In this document: positions 17,888-27,499 of the stretch, in pieces | Numbering within the stretch: position 1 is the first letter of the stretch | Layout of the letters: every line of letters starts with the position of its first letter | Source: Sphingopyxis sp. QXT-31 | Lineage (GTDB): Bacteria > Pseudomonadota > Alphaproteobacteria > Sphingomonadales > Sphingomonadaceae | Direction of reading: 5' to 3' | Assembly: GCF_001984035.1 (NCBI RefSeq) | Contig: NZ_CP019449.1 | Location: forward strand, 2,914,001-2,978,000 | DNA length: 64,000 bases | The notes under the pieces: model-generated | The model's database searches: none | What the model was told of the DNA's origin: nothing | Seen by the model: the letters and a program-made list of their open reading frames with translations, nothing else | Translations under genes and position numbers: made by a program

Positions 17888-18813
17888 TCCGTCTCGACGG
17901 CCACCGGCGTATCGAGGGCGACCTGCGCGGCGGCGTCATCGCGCTCGGCAATTTCGACGGTTTCCACGCCGGGCACCAGGCGGTCGTCGGCCGCGCGGTG
18001 CGCCATGCGCGCGACGAGGGCCGCCCGGCGATCGTCGCGACGTTCGACCCGCATCCGGTGCGCTTCTTCAAGCCCGACGCCGCGCCCTTCCGCCTTACCA
18101 CGCTCGACCAACGGCAGGAATTGTTCGCCGCCGCCGGCGCCGATGCGATGCTCGTCCTGCCCTTCGATGCCGCGCTCGCGGGCACGACCGCCGAGGATTT
18201 CATCGCGCAGCTGCTGCTCGAACGCTACGGCGCCAAGGGCGTGGTGACCGGCGCCGACTTCGTCTTCGGCAAGGGCCGCGGCGGCGACGTCGTGACGCTC
18301 GCCGACCACGCCCGCCGCCTCGGCTTCTTCACCGAGATGGTCGCCCCCGTCGACGATACCAACGAGGTCATCTCGTCGAGCCGCATCCGCGAGGCGCTGC
18401 AGGCGGGCGACTGCGCCACCGCCGCGCGGCTACTCACGCGGCCGTTCACCGTGCGCGGCATCGTCCAGCATGGCGACAAGAACGGCCGCCTGCTCGGCTT
18501 CCCGACCGCGAACATCGACATGGGCAATTACCTCCGCCCTGCCTACGGCATCTACGCCGTCACCGGGCGCCTGCCCGACGGGCGCGTGCTGAAGGGCGCC
18601 GCCAACCTCGGCATCCGCCCCAGCTTCGACCCGCCCAAGGAATTGCTCGAACCGCATTTCTTCGACTTCGCCGAAGATATCTACGGCCAGGAAATCGACA
18701 TCGCCTTCCACGCCTTCATCCGGCCCGAGGCCAAATACGACACGATGGACGCCTTGATGGCGCAGATCGCGGCGGATTGCGATGACGCGCGCGATTTGCT
18801 CGCCCACCTTTAA
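17884..18813 (+). CDS. ribF: Bifunctional riboflavin kinase/FAD synthetase
   Basis: Makes FMN and FAD from riboflavin; 309 residues. The N-terminal nucleotidyltransferase domain has GNFDGFHAGH and SSSRIREAL; the C-terminal flavokinase domain has GRLLGFPTANI and NLGIRPSF. ATG overlaps the upstream stop. In many bacteria ribF lies just before ileS and lspA; here a GDPD-family gene and two repeats separate ribF from ileS, so a local insertion or rearrangement has occurred. Confidence 0.96.
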   Translation: MIRLDGHRRIEGDLRGGVIALGNFDGFHAGHQAVVGRAVRHARDEGRPAIVATFDPHPVRFFKPDAAPFRLTTLDQRQELFAAAGADAMLVLPFDAALAGTTAEDFIAQLLLERYGAKGVVTGADFVFGKGRGGDVVTLADHARRLGFFTEMVAPVDDTNEVISSSRIREALQAGDCATAARLLTRPFTVRGIVQHGDKNGRLLGFPTANIDMGNYLRPAYGIYAVTGRLPDGRVLKGAANLGIRPSFDPPKELLEPHFFDFAEDIYGQEIDIAFHAFIRPEAKYDTMDALMAQIAADCDDARDLLAHL

Positions 18814-18814
18814 T

Positions 18815-18979
18815 CCCCTCTCCCATTTAGGGCGAGGGCAGCGAGACTTACGAACTTGTTCGTTAGTCGTAGCGGGTGAGGGGCTGTGCGCCATCGATAA
18901 GTCCGAACCCCTCACCCAGCTACAGCTAGGCAGCAAGCTGCCAAGCTTTCGCAGCCCTCTCCCTAAATGGGAGAGGGGA
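18815..18979. repeat. Dispersed palindromic element, symmetric form (copy 2)
   Basis: Both ends carry the same end type: left GCAGCGAGACTT, ACGAACTTGTTCGTTAGTCG; right the inverted form GCTAGGCAGCAAGCTGCCAAG. Outer arms are CCCTCTCCCATTTAGGG and CCCTAAATGGGAGAGGG. It fills the ribF to GDPD-gene gap and ends 11 nt before the next ATG. Confidence 0.85.
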
Positions 18980-18990
18980 TTGGAGCACAA

Positions 18991-20037
18991 ATGACGACGA
19001 CCGACGATTGGGCCGACGCGCTCGAAGGCCCGAAGAAGAAGCCGATGAAGCGCGGCACCAAGATCGCGCTGTGGCTCTTCGCCGCCTTCGTCGCCTGGGC
19101 GACCCTCTCGAACGCGAGCTTCCTCGCGCCCGATCCGGTCGGCAAGCCCAGGCTGATCGCGCACCGCGGCGTCTACCATCTCTACGACAAGCGCGCCGCG
19201 GTCGGCCGCGACACCTGCACCGCGCAGCATATCAACCCGCCGACGCACGAAATCTTCGAGAACACCCCCGAATCGATGCGCCTCGCGGTCGGTTACGGCG
19301 CCGCGATGGTCGAGGTCGACGTCGCCCCGACCAAGGACGGCCGCATGGTCCTCTTCCACGACTGGACCGTCGACTGCCGCACCGACGGCAAGGGCGCGAC
19401 GCGCGACCTGACGCTCGCCGAGCTCCAGGCGCTCGACATCGGCTATGGCTACACCGCCGACGGCGGCAAGACCTTCCCGCTGCGCGGCAAGGGCGTCGGC
19501 AAGATGCCCACCGTCGAGGCGGGGCTCGCGGCGCTCCCCGTCCACCCGATCCTCTTCAACTTCAAGTCGAAGAACCCCGCCGAGGCCGACCAGCTCTTCG
19601 CGATCCTGAAAGCCGCGGGCCGCGACAGTGCCAAGATCGGCGACGCCTTCTATGGCCACGCCGCCCCGGTGAAGCGCATGCGCGAATTACTGCCCACCAA
19701 CTGGGCGTTCGACCTCAAGACCGAGGCGATGGCGTGCAGCAAGGATTATGTCACCTACGGCTGGAACGGCATCGTCCCCGAAAGTTGCCGAGGCGGCACC
19801 CTCGCAATCCCGGTCAATTATCAATGGGCCTTCTGGGGCTGGCCCGACCGCCTGATCCAGCGCATGGACAGCGTCGGCGCCCGCGTCATCGTCTTCGGCC
19901 CCTATGAAAAAGGCAAGTCGAACGAAGGCCTCACCGATCCCCGCCAGCTCGCCAATATCCCGTCGAGCTTCAACGGCTATATCTGGGTCGAGGACATCGC
20001 GAGCATCGGGCCGGCGCTGAAGCCACGGCAGAAATAA
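18991..20037 (+). CDS. Glycerophosphodiester phosphodiesterase family protein, membrane-anchored
   Basis: A 348-residue GDPD/PI-PLC-like TIM-barrel protein held by one membrane segment (about 25-43), catalytic part outside the cytoplasm. Family signatures: LIAHRGVY (catalytic His/Arg), MVEVDVAPTKDGRMVLFHDWTVDC (metal acids and second His). It probably hydrolyses glycerophosphodiesters to glycerol-3-phosphate. Start ATG 18991 follows TTGGAG by 6 nt; the upstream dispersed repeat ends right at this site. Both catalytic histidines are intact. Confidence 0.9.
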   Translation: MTTTDDWADALEGPKKKPMKRGTKIALWLFAAFVAWATLSNASFLAPDPVGKPRLIAHRGVYHLYDKRAAVGRDTCTAQHINPPTHEIFENTPESMRLAVGYGAAMVEVDVAPTKDGRMVLFHDWTVDCRTDGKGATRDLTLAELQALDIGYGYTADGGKTFPLRGKGVGKMPTVEAGLAALPVHPILFNFKSKNPAEADQLFAILKAAGRDSAKIGDAFYGHAAPVKRMRELLPTNWAFDLKTEAMACSKDYVTYGWNGIVPESCRGGTLAIPVNYQWAFWGWPDRLIQRMDSVGARVIVFGPYEKGKSNEGLTDPRQLANIPSSFNGYIWVEDIASIGPALKPRQK

Positions 20038-20040
20038 GGA

Positions 20041-20219
20041 ATGCGCGCAGAGGCGCAGAGGCCGCAGAGATTTTGGTTCACGCGGAGGCGCGGAGGCGCG
20101 GAGAGAAATGTGAAGGACGGCTTTGCCGCCCTTCTTCTCTCTCCTCCGCGATCTCCGCGCCTCTGCGCGAATCCCCCCTTTCTTTTTCTCCGCGTCTCCG
20201 CGCCTCCGCGTGAACCCAT
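20041..20219. repeat. Large palindromic repeat (copy 2)
   Basis: Left arms at 20043-20070 (CGCGCAGAGGCGCAGAG) and 20074-20107 (TTCACGCGGAGGCGCGGAGG), right arms at 20152-20170 and 20183-20216. The order left1-left2-right1-right2 is interleaved, and the four arms are related, so several foldings compete. The outer sequence resembles the repeat at 8458-8680. It lies directly before ileS. Confidence 0.75.
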
Positions 20220-20277
20220 AGCCACGCTGCCCCATAAGCTTTGCGCCCACGCAAAACTGCGCTAAGCGCCGCGCACC

Positions 20278-23200
20278 ATGACTGACACGCCCGCACCCGC
20301 CGAACAGCGCGATTACCGCGACACCGTCTTCCTGCCCAAGACCGACTTCCCGATGAAGGCCGGCCTGCCGCAGAAGGAGCCGGCGATTCTCGCCAAATGG
20401 ATCGCGGGCAATCTCGAGGGTCAGATTCGCGACAGCCGCAAGGGCCGCGAGCAGTTCATCCTCCACGACGGCCCGCCCTATGCCAATGGCGACATGCACA
20501 TCGGCCATGCGCTCAACCATATCCTCAAGGACATGGTCGTCCGCACCCAGACGCTGAAGGGCAAGGACGCGCCTTACGTCCCCGGCTGGGACTGCCACGG
20601 CCTGCCGATCGAGTGGAAGGTCGAGGAGCAGTATCGCAAGAAGAAACTCAACAAGGACGAGGTTCCGGTCGAGGAATTCCGCGCCGAATGCCGCGCCTAT
20701 GCCCAGCATTGGGTCGACACCCAGCGCGAACAGCTCAAACGCCTCGGCATCGGCGGCGATTGGGACCATCCCTACCTCACGATGGATTATGAGGCCGAGG
20801 CCACCATCGTCCGCGAACTGCTCAAATTCGCTGCCAACGACATGCTCTATCGCGGCGCCAAGCCGGTGATGTGGTCGCCGGTCGAAAAGACCGCGCTCGC
20901 CGAGGCCGAGATCGAATATGAGGATATCGTCTCGACGCAGATCGACGTAGCGTTCGAGATCGTTGAGAGCCCGATCGCCGAGCTGGTCGGCGCGCATGCG
21001 GTCATCTGGACGACGACGCCGTGGACGATCCCGGTCAACCAGGCTTTGGCTTATGGGCCGGAGATCGAGTATGTTCTGCTGTCCGTCACGGCGGACACGA
21101 TCGGTCTTGGGGGGAGTGGCGACAAGCGCGTCAACGAGGTTCTGACGGCGGCGGGATATCCGTTCAATGTCAACCGCATCGCCAAGTTTCTCGTCGCTAA
21201 AGACTTGGCAACCTCTTTCGCTGATCGGCTCAACAAGGCAGCAAAGGCGCTCGACTTCGGTGACGTCGACGTCGCCGCAATCGCTGTTCAAGAGTACATC
21301 GATCCATACTCGGACTTAGATGCCTCAATCGCAGGCTCCGACCTTGCCGGCACCATCGCCCGCCACCCGATGCACGCGCTCGGCGGCTTCTTCGCGCGCC
21401 CGCGCCCCTTCCTCGCGGGCGATTTCGTCACCACCGACAGCGGCACCGGGCTCGTCCATATGTCGCCGGACCATGGCGAGGATGATTTCGACCTTTGCAA
21501 GGCGAGCGGCATCGACCCCGTGTTCGCGGTCGAGGGCGACGGCAAGTACCGCGCCGACTGGGGCTGGCTCGGCGGTCAGGGCAGCGTGATCAATCCCAAG
21601 TTCAACGCCCCCGACGGCCCGATCTGCTCGGACCTCAAGGAAGCCGGCGCGCTGCTCGCAGCCAGCGCCGACTACAAGCACAGCTACCCGCACAGCTGGC
21701 GCTCGAAGGCCAAGGTCATCTACCGCTGCACCCCGCAATGGTTCGTGCCGATGGACAAGGTGATGACCCACATCGAGCCCAAGGCGCCGCGCGAGCAGCG
21801 CTGGGAGTCCGAAGGCGGCGCGATCAACCCGCATGAGGAGGATCTCTGCGACGCGCCGACGCTGCGGCAGGCCGCGATGCACGCGATCGAGCGCACGCGC
21901 TTCGTCCCCGAAAAGGGCCGCAACCGCATCGGGTCGATGGTCAAGGACCGCCCCGACTGGGTGCTGTCGCGCCAGCGCGCCTGGGGCGTGCCGATCACGC
22001 TCTTCGTCGACCGCAAGACCGGGCAATATCTGAACGACCCGATCGTCAACGATCGCATCGTCACGGCGGTGAAGGCGGGCGGCGTCGACGCATGGAACGA
22101 CGCGCGCGCGCAGGAATATCTGGGCGACGCCTATGACGCCGCGAACTATGAGCGCATCGTCGACATTCTCGACGTCTGGTTCGATTCGGGCTGCACCCAC
22201 GCCTTCGTCCTCGAAAGCGGCCGCTGGCCCGCGCTCGTCCGCCACGACGGCGGCACGCACAGCGCCGACCTCTATCTCGAAGGCAGCGACCAGCATCGCG
22301 GCTGGTTCCAGTCGTCCTTGCTCGAAAGCTGCGGCACGCGCGGCCAGGCACCGTATAAGGCCGTCCTCACTCACGGCTTCACGATGGACAGCAAGGGCCT
22401 CAAACAGTCGAAGTCGGTCGGCAACACCACCGACCCGGTCAAGGTGATGGAAACCAACGGCGCCGATATCATCCGCCTGTGGGCGCTGTCGGTCGACTTC
22501 ACCGAAGACCACCGCATCGGCGACGAGATCCTGAAAGGCGTCGCCGACCAGTATCGCAAGCTGCGCAACACCTTCCGCTACCTGCTCGGCGCGCTCGACG
22601 GGTTCGGCGAGGAGGAACGCATCACCGACGTCGCGGCGATGCCCGAGCTCGAACGCTATATGCTCTCGTTGCTCGCCGATCTCGACGCGAAGATGGCGCA
22701 GGCGGTCGATGATTTCGACTTCAACAGCTACACGCGCCTGCTGTCGGACTTCTGCAACGAGGACCTCTCGGCCTTCTATTTCGACATCCGCAAGGACGTC
22801 CTCTACTGCGACCTCGGCCCCGCCGCACCGCTCGGCACCGCCACGCGCCGCGCGTACCGCAGCGTGCTCGATGTGCTCTTCCACGCGCTGGTGCGTTACG
22901 CGGCGCCGGTGCTGGTCTTCACCGCCGAGGAAGTGTGGGGCACGCGCTATCCCGATGCGGGTAGCGTGCATCTGCTGGAATGGCCGGACTCTTCGCTAGT
23001 ATCTGCGGTCCGCGAACAAGGCTTTGGCAACATCCTAATTCGGTGGCGCGCAATCCGCTCTTTGCGGTCTCAGATCTTCGAGGAAATCGAGCCTCTCCGT
23101 CGCGAAAAGACGATCCGGTCAAGCTTGGAAGCTGACGTTTGGGTTCATTCCGCAACGTCCGGCTTGGAGTGGATTTCGAACGCCGCCCTAGAAGAAGTGC

Positions 23201-23364
23201 TGATCTCGTCGACGGTTACGACAAACGGCGATGCGCGCGGTCATTCGATCGAAATTACCCGCACCGAAAACTACAAATGCGGCCGGTGCTGGCGCCACCT
23301 GCCCGAGGTCGCCGAGGACGGCGCCTTGTGCAATCGCTGCGAGACGGTATTGAGCGGATCATGA
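20278..23364 (+). CDS. ileS: Isoleucyl-tRNA synthetase
   Basis: Class I synthetase of 1028 residues charging tRNA-Ile. HIGH is at 74-77, GWDCHGLPIEWKV follows, the CP1 editing domain has TDSGTGLVHMSPDHGEDDF, the second signature is KQSKS (709-713; KMSKS in E. coli), and the C-terminal zinc finger is CGRCW...CNRC (about 1001-1021). Two stretches, about 21040-21340 and 22980-23265, use codons less GC-rich than the rest, with TTG, CTA and TTA that are otherwise rare here. The frame is intact. lspA overlaps its stop. Confidence 0.96.
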   Translation: MTDTPAPAEQRDYRDTVFLPKTDFPMKAGLPQKEPAILAKWIAGNLEGQIRDSRKGREQFILHDGPPYANGDMHIGHALNHILKDMVVRTQTLKGKDAPYVPGWDCHGLPIEWKVEEQYRKKKLNKDEVPVEEFRAECRAYAQHWVDTQREQLKRLGIGGDWDHPYLTMDYEAEATIVRELLKFAANDMLYRGAKPVMWSPVEKTALAEAEIEYEDIVSTQIDVAFEIVESPIAELVGAHAVIWTTTPWTIPVNQALAYGPEIEYVLLSVTADTIGLGGSGDKRVNEVLTAAGYPFNVNRIAKFLVAKDLATSFADRLNKAAKALDFGDVDVAAIAVQEYIDPYSDLDASIAGSDLAGTIARHPMHALGGFFARPRPFLAGDFVTTDSGTGLVHMSPDHGEDDFDLCKASGIDPVFAVEGDGKYRADWGWLGGQGSVINPKFNAPDGPICSDLKEAGALLAASADYKHSYPHSWRSKAKVIYRCTPQWFVPMDKVMTHIEPKAPREQRWESEGGAINPHEEDLCDAPTLRQAAMHAIERTRFVPEKGRNRIGSMVKDRPDWVLSRQRAWGVPITLFVDRKTGQYLNDPIVNDRIVTAVKAGGVDAWNDARAQEYLGDAYDAANYERIVDILDVWFDSGCTHAFVLESGRWPALVRHDGGTHSADLYLEGSDQHRGWFQSSLLESCGTRGQAPYKAVLTHGFTMDSKGLKQSKSVGNTTDPVKVMETNGADIIRLWALSVDFTEDHRIGDEILKGVADQYRKLRNTFRYLLGALDGFGEEERITDVAAMPELERYMLSLLADLDAKMAQAVDDFDFNSYTRLLSDFCNEDLSAFYFDIRKDVLYCDLGPAAPLGTATRRAYRSVLDVLFHALVRYAAPVLVFTAEEVWGTRYPDAGSVHLLEWPDSSLVSAVREQGFGNILIRWRAIRSLRSQIFEEIEPLRREKTIRSSLEADVWVHSATSGLEWISNAALEEVLISSTVTTNGDARGHSIEITRTENYKCGRCWRHLPEVAEDGALCNRCETVLSGS

Positions 23365-23891
23365 CAAGAAAACGTTCGCCGCACCTCCGGTTCGGCCTGT
23401 TCATCGCGCTGATCGCCTTCCTGCTCGACCAGTTCAGCAAATGGGTGGTCATCACCCCGCTGTCGCTCGAGCTGAAGCGCGTGGTCACGATCCTGCCGAT
23501 CTTCGACCTGCGCTGGGCCGAAAATTGCGGCATTTCGCTGTCGATGTTTGCAAGCTGCACCGAGACGACGCGCTGGACGCTGGTCGCGGTCACCGCGCTC
23601 GTCGCGCTCGCGGTCGCCTTCTGGATGACGGTCGAGAAGGCGAAGGGCGACGTGATCGCGCTCGCGATGATCTTCGGCGGCGCGCTCGGCAATATCGTCG
23701 ACCGCGTGCGCTATGGCTATGTCGTCGACTTCGCCGACCTGCATTTCGGCGAATTCCGCCCCTTCATGATCTTCAACGTCGCCGATGCGTGCATCACCAT
23801 CGGCGTGCTTTTGCTGGTTGCGCGCGCGCTGCTCTTGCGCGAAAAGGCGCCCGAGGCGGACGCGTCGACCGACAAGCCCGCCGCCGAGTAA
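23361..23891 (+). CDS. lspA: Lipoprotein signal peptidase (signal peptidase II)
   Basis: Membrane aspartyl protease of 176 residues that cleaves diacylglyceryl-prolipoproteins. Four hydrophobic segments and the two catalytic aspartates are seen in GGALGNIVDRV and NVADACITIG. Start ATG overlaps the ileS stop (ATGA), the arrangement common in proteobacteria. The gene directly after it encodes a lipobox protein, a likely substrate. The C-terminal tail is hydrophilic. Confidence 0.95.
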   Translation: MTRKRSPHLRFGLFIALIAFLLDQFSKWVVITPLSLELKRVVTILPIFDLRWAENCGISLSMFASCTETTRWTLVAVTALVALAVAFWMTVEKAKGDVIALAMIFGGALGNIVDRVRYGYVVDFADLHFGEFRPFMIFNVADACITIGVLLLVARALLLREKAPEADASTDKPAAE

Positions 23892-23916
23892 ACGGGGCGC
23901 ATCAGGAGTTTTTCAA

Positions 23917-24336
23917 GTGAACCGGACCACCGCCATCCTTAGCGCCGCCCTGGCCGCCTCGACGCTCGCGGCGTGCGGGTCGAACAATCTGTTCAGCCGC
24001 GACCGCCCCGACGAAATGCGCGTCTCGCGCCAGGCGCCGCTGATCGTGCCGCCCGACTATTCGCTCGTCCCGCCGGCCCCCGGCGCCGCGCGTCCGGGCG
24101 GCGAGACCACCGCCGAACAGACGCTGCGCGCGCTCTTCGGCGGCGCCGCGCCGCGCAGCACGACCGAAGCCGCGGTGATCGGCAGCGCCGACGGCGCACG
24201 CGCCGACCCCGGCATCCGCAGCCAGGTCGGCAGCCCGACCACCGAGGTCGTCGACAAGGGCCTCGTCACCCGCGACATCCTCTTCGCCCCCGAAGGCGAC
24301 GGCCGCGACGCCAGCGCCTCGATCCCGGGCGCGTAA
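23917..24336 (+). CDS. DUF3035-type lipoprotein
   Basis: A 139-residue predicted lipoprotein starting at GTG 23917, with CAGGAG 8 nt upstream. Signal peptide and lipobox LAACG lie at about 16-21. The proline-rich stretch LIVPPDYSLVPPAPG is typical of the DUF3035 family, found next to lspA in many alphaproteobacteria. Function is unknown; the position suggests an envelope role. A terminator follows at 24361. Confidence 0.8.
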   Translation: MNRTTAILSAALAASTLAACGSNNLFSRDRPDEMRVSRQAPLIVPPDYSLVPPAPGAARPGGETTAEQTLRALFGGAAPRSTTEAAVIGSADGARADPGIRSQVGSPTTEVVDKGLVTRDILFAPEGDGRDASASIPGA

Positions 24337-24360
24337 GGCTGCCGACCCATCCTAGGAATC

Positions 24361-24383
24361 GGGCGGCCTCGGTCGCCCTTTTT
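24361..24383 (+). terminator. Rho-independent terminator after the lipoprotein gene
   Basis: GGGCGG/TCGCCC stem (one G-U pair) with a CCTCGG loop and a five-T run. It sits between convergent genes and closes the ileS-lspA-lipoprotein unit. Confidence 0.8.
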
Positions 24384-24397
24384 CTTGCTCCGCGAGC

Positions 24398-25066
24398 CTA
24401 GCGGAACAAGCTCGACAGCACGAACATCGCCACCAGGCTCTCGACCATCGCGCGCGAGGCGTGGCCGAAGGCGCGCAGCCGCCCGCATTTCAGATGTTGG
24501 TTGAACCAAGCGGTCTGCAGGAAACCGAACCACAGCAATCCGAACAGCGCGAGCGCGCCGCCCGCCAGCACCGACCAGTCGTGCGCCAGCTTGACCAGGA
24601 TCACCGCGCCGCCCAGCATCATCGCCAGCACCGCGGCGACATAGCATTGGCTGTAGAAGGGCGCGCGCAACGTGTCGCGGTTGACCTGCAATTTCTGCGC
24701 GCGGACCATCCGCGTCGCCAGCATCACCGGGAACAGGCTGAAACTGACGATGCGCAGGATGATCAGGTCAGTGTTGTTACTGACGAACGCCGCCAACCCG
24801 ACCTTACTGGTGATCACCGCATCGTTGCCGACCAGCGCGATCTCGGCGGCGTGGACGAGGATCAGCGACAGGAGCAGGAACAAAGGCGGGCTCAGCGTGT
24901 CGGTATATTGCTGGTCGGCCACGTCGCCTTGCTCGACGTCCGAATAATCCATCATCTTCAGCGGATGCACCAACGTGCGCCACAGCGTGATCGGATAGAA
25001 GACCAGCCACGACATCACCTCGTACAGAAGCTCGTCGAGCGATTGCAGGAGGTTGAAGAAGTTCAT
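24398..25066 (-). CDS. Uncharacterised multi-pass membrane protein
   Basis: A 222-residue protein beginning [20 protein letters not shown], with five or so hydrophobic segments (about 15-30, 60-80, 100-120, 145-165, 170-190). Similar proteins are loosely called permeases; I see no transporter motif. The start at 25066 overlaps the upstream gene's stop by 4 bases, so it is the last of a coupled dxs-hypothetical-membrane protein set. Real gene, function unknown. Confidence 0.75.
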   Translation of the reverse strand: MNFFNLLQSLDELLYEVMSWLVFYPITLWRTLVHPLKMMDYSDVEQGDVADQQYTDTLSPPLFLLLSLILVHAAEIALVGNDAVITSKVGLAAFVSNNTDLIILRIVSFSLFPVMLATRMVRAQKLQVNRDTLRAPFYSQCYVAAVLAMMLGGAVILVKLAHDWSVLAGGALALFGLLWFGFLQTAWFNQHLKCGRLRAFGHASRAMVESLVAMFVLSSLFR

Positions 25067-25491
25067 GCGACCGCTCGCACGATCGACCGACGCGCCTCGG
25101 ACAGCCAACGCGCGAAGTTTCGGACGGTCGTTTTCCAGCCTTCCGGCCAGTGCGGAAAGTCTTTCGGGCGCAAATCCTCCGCAGCACAGAAGTCGCCCAG
25201 CCAGTCCTGCTCATTTTCAGGATTGATCGGCATGTCCCCCAGGTAATTGTCATCGGGATGCGGCGTTAGCCCGGCGTCCCAATAGGAATATTCCTCGGTG
25301 AAGATCGTCCAGACGAACGCAGCGATATCGGGCTCGCAATCATCGGATAATAGCGCGATGAACTCTTCCCGGCTCGGGCTGATGCGCGTTGCGGCCAAAG
25401 CGGCCGCCCGTCGCTTGCCCGAACGGGCAGCAAAAAAAGCGAAAATCAGAAACAGTCCGACGCAGCCGGCGGCGACCCACCAGCCGCTCAA
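25063..25491 (-). CDS. Hypothetical single-pass membrane protein (142 aa)
   Basis: One N-terminal membrane segment (about 3-22), a short basic stretch, then an acidic, tryptophan-rich cytoplasmic domain ([25 protein letters not shown] and [17 protein letters not shown]). Not recognised. Codon use is less GC-rich than in dxs next to it. The ATG overlaps the dxs stop by 4 bases and its stop overlaps the next gene, so its dose is tied to dxs. The C-terminal helix is positively charged. Confidence 0.7.
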   Translation of the reverse strand: MSGWWVAAGCVGLFLIFAFFAARSGKRRAAALAATRISPSREEFIALLSDDCEPDIAAFVWTIFTEEYSYWDAGLTPHPDDNYLGDMPINPENEQDWLGDFCAAEDLRPKDFPHWPEGWKTTVRNFARWLSEARRSIVRAVA

Positions 25492-27416
25492 GCCCGCGCG
25501 CCCGCTTCCTCGACGCCCGCGCTGTTGTGGCGCAGCGCCTTCAGCACGGTATCGACGATCTGCGGCGCGTTGAGTCCCGCTTCGTCATATTGCAGCTCGG
25601 GCTTGTCCTGGTCCTGGAACATGTCGGGCAGGCGCATCGTGCGCAGCTTCAGCCCCGCGTCGATGAGCCCCTCGTCGCTCGCCAGCGTCAGTATATGCGC
25701 GCCGAGCCCGCCGACGCTATTCTCCTCGATCGTCACGCAAACCTCGTGGCCGGCGAGCGTCTTGCGGATCAGCTCCTCGTCGAGCGGCTTGGCGAAGCGC
25801 AGGTCGATCACGCTGGTGGAAAGCCCGCGCGCTTCCAAGGTGTCCGCCGCCTTCAGCGCCTCGGCGAGGCGCGTGCCGAGCGACAGGATCGCGACCGCCT
25901 TGCCCTGACGAACGATCCGCCCCTTGCCGATCTCGAGCTTCACCGGAACCTCGGGCAACGCCACCCCGGTACCGTTGCCGCGCGGATAGCGGAACGCAAT
26001 CGGCCCATCGTCATATTCGGCGGCGGTATAGGTCATATGGACCAGCTCGGCCTCGTCGGCCGCCGCCATCACCACCATGTTGGGCAAGGTCGCCAGATAG
26101 GTGACGTCGAACGAGCCCGCATGCGTCGACCCGTCGGCGCCGACCAGCCCCGCGCGGTCGATCGCGAAGCGCACCGGCAGATTCTGGATCGCGACATCGT
26201 GCACGACCTGATCATAAGCGCGCTGCAAAAACGTCGAATAGATCGCCGCGAACGGCCGCATGCCCTGCGCCGCGAGCCCCGCGGCAAAAGTCACCGCATG
26301 CTGCTCGGCAATGCCGACGTCGAAGGTCCTTGTCGGATGCGCCTTGGCGAATTTATCGACCCCGGTGCCCGACGGCATCGCCGCGGTGATCGCCACGATC
26401 CGCTTGTCGGTCTCGGCGAGCTTCGCCAGCGTCTCGCCGAAGACATTCTGGTACTGCGGCGGCCCCGGCGGCGCCTTCGCCTGCACGCCGGTGACGACGT
26501 CGAATTTCTGCACACCATGATATTTGTCGGCGGCGGCCTCGGCGGGGCCATAGCCCTTGCCCTTCACGGTTACCGCATGGATCAGCACCGGCCCATGGTC
26601 GCTGTCGCGGACATTTTCGAGCACCGGGATCAGATGGTCGAGATTATGCCCGTCGATCGGCCCGACATAATAGAAGCCGAGTTCTTCGAAGAGCGTCCCG
26701 CCCATCGCCATGCCGCGGGCATATTCGTCGGTCTTCTTCGCCGCCTTGTGCAAAGGCTCCGGCAGCTTCCTTGCAAAGCGCCGCGCGATCTCGCGCAGCT
26801 CGACGAAGGGCCGCGACGACACCAGTTTGGCGAGATAGGCCGACAGCCCACCCACCGGCGGCGCGATCGACATGTCGTTGTCGTTCAAAATCACGATCAG
26901 CCGGTTGCCCGCCGCGGCGGCGTTGTTCATCGCCTCATAGGCCATGCCCGCCGACATCGACCCGTCGCCGATCACCGCGATCGCGCGCCCGGGCTCATCC
27001 TTCAGCTTGTTGGCGATCGCAAAGCCCAGCGCCGCGCTGATCGAGGTCGACGAATGCGCCGCGCCGAACGGGTCGTACTCGCTCTCGCTGCGCTTGGTGA
27101 AACCGCTGAGGCCCCCACCCGTGCGCAGCGTGCGGATCCGGTCGCGGCGCCCGGTGACGATCTTGTGCGGATAGCATTGGTGCCCCACGTCCCACACGAT
27201 CTTGTCGCGCGGCGTGTCGAACACATAGTGGAGCGCGGTGGTCAGCTCGACCACCCCCAGCCCCGACCCCAGATGGCCCCCGGTGGTGCCGACCGCGCTG
27301 ATCATCTCGGCGCGCAATTCGTCGGCGAACTGGCGCAGATCTTCGGGCTTCAGCTTGCGGAGGTCGGCGGGGATATCCACCGTGTCGAGCAGCGGTGTGG
27401 ACGGACGATCGGTCAT
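25488..27416 (-). CDS. dxs: 1-deoxy-D-xylulose-5-phosphate synthase
   Basis: Thiamine-diphosphate enzyme (642 residues) joining pyruvate and glyceraldehyde-3-phosphate at the head of the MEP isoprenoid pathway. Present are the N-terminal [11 protein letters not shown] and [16 protein letters not shown]...NDND cofactor motif, the transketolase pyrimidine domain with [24 protein letters not shown], and the C-terminal domain. Full length and intact. It leads a 4-base-overlap operon with two small membrane-associated genes. The product also feeds thiamine and pyridoxine synthesis. Confidence 0.97.
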   Translation of the reverse strand: MTDRPSTPLLDTVDIPADLRKLKPEDLRQFADELRAEMISAVGTTGGHLGSGLGVVELTTALHYVFDTPRDKIVWDVGHQCYPHKIVTGRRDRIRTLRTGGGLSGFTKRSESEYDPFGAAHSSTSISAALGFAIANKLKDEPGRAIAVIGDGSMSAGMAYEAMNNAAAAGNRLIVILNDNDMSIAPPVGGLSAYLAKLVSSRPFVELREIARRFARKLPEPLHKAAKKTDEYARGMAMGGTLFEELGFYYVGPIDGHNLDHLIPVLENVRDSDHGPVLIHAVTVKGKGYGPAEAAADKYHGVQKFDVVTGVQAKAPPGPPQYQNVFGETLAKLAETDKRIVAITAAMPSGTGVDKFAKAHPTRTFDVGIAEQHAVTFAAGLAAQGMRPFAAIYSTFLQRAYDQVVHDVAIQNLPVRFAIDRAGLVGADGSTHAGSFDVTYLATLPNMVVMAAADEAELVHMTYTAAEYDDGPIAFRYPRGNGTGVALPEVPVKLEIGKGRIVRQGKAVAILSLGTRLAEALKAADTLEARGLSTSVIDLRFAKPLDEELIRKTLAGHEVCVTIEENSVGGLGAHILTLASDEGLIDAGLKLRTMRLPDMFQDQDKPELQYDEAGLNAPQIVDTVLKALRHNSAGVEEAGARA

Positions 27417-27499
27417 GCCCCGGTCATAAAGCTAACCGCCGATAGTGTCGAACGAAAAGGGGTTATAGCCGTGCCTTGGGGGTGAAGGGCGGACCTCAC

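Noticed and set aside
20041..20296. Short open frames inside the palindromic repeat before ileS
   Set aside because: They are artefacts of the GGAGGCG repeat, occur on both strands and have no ribosome site.
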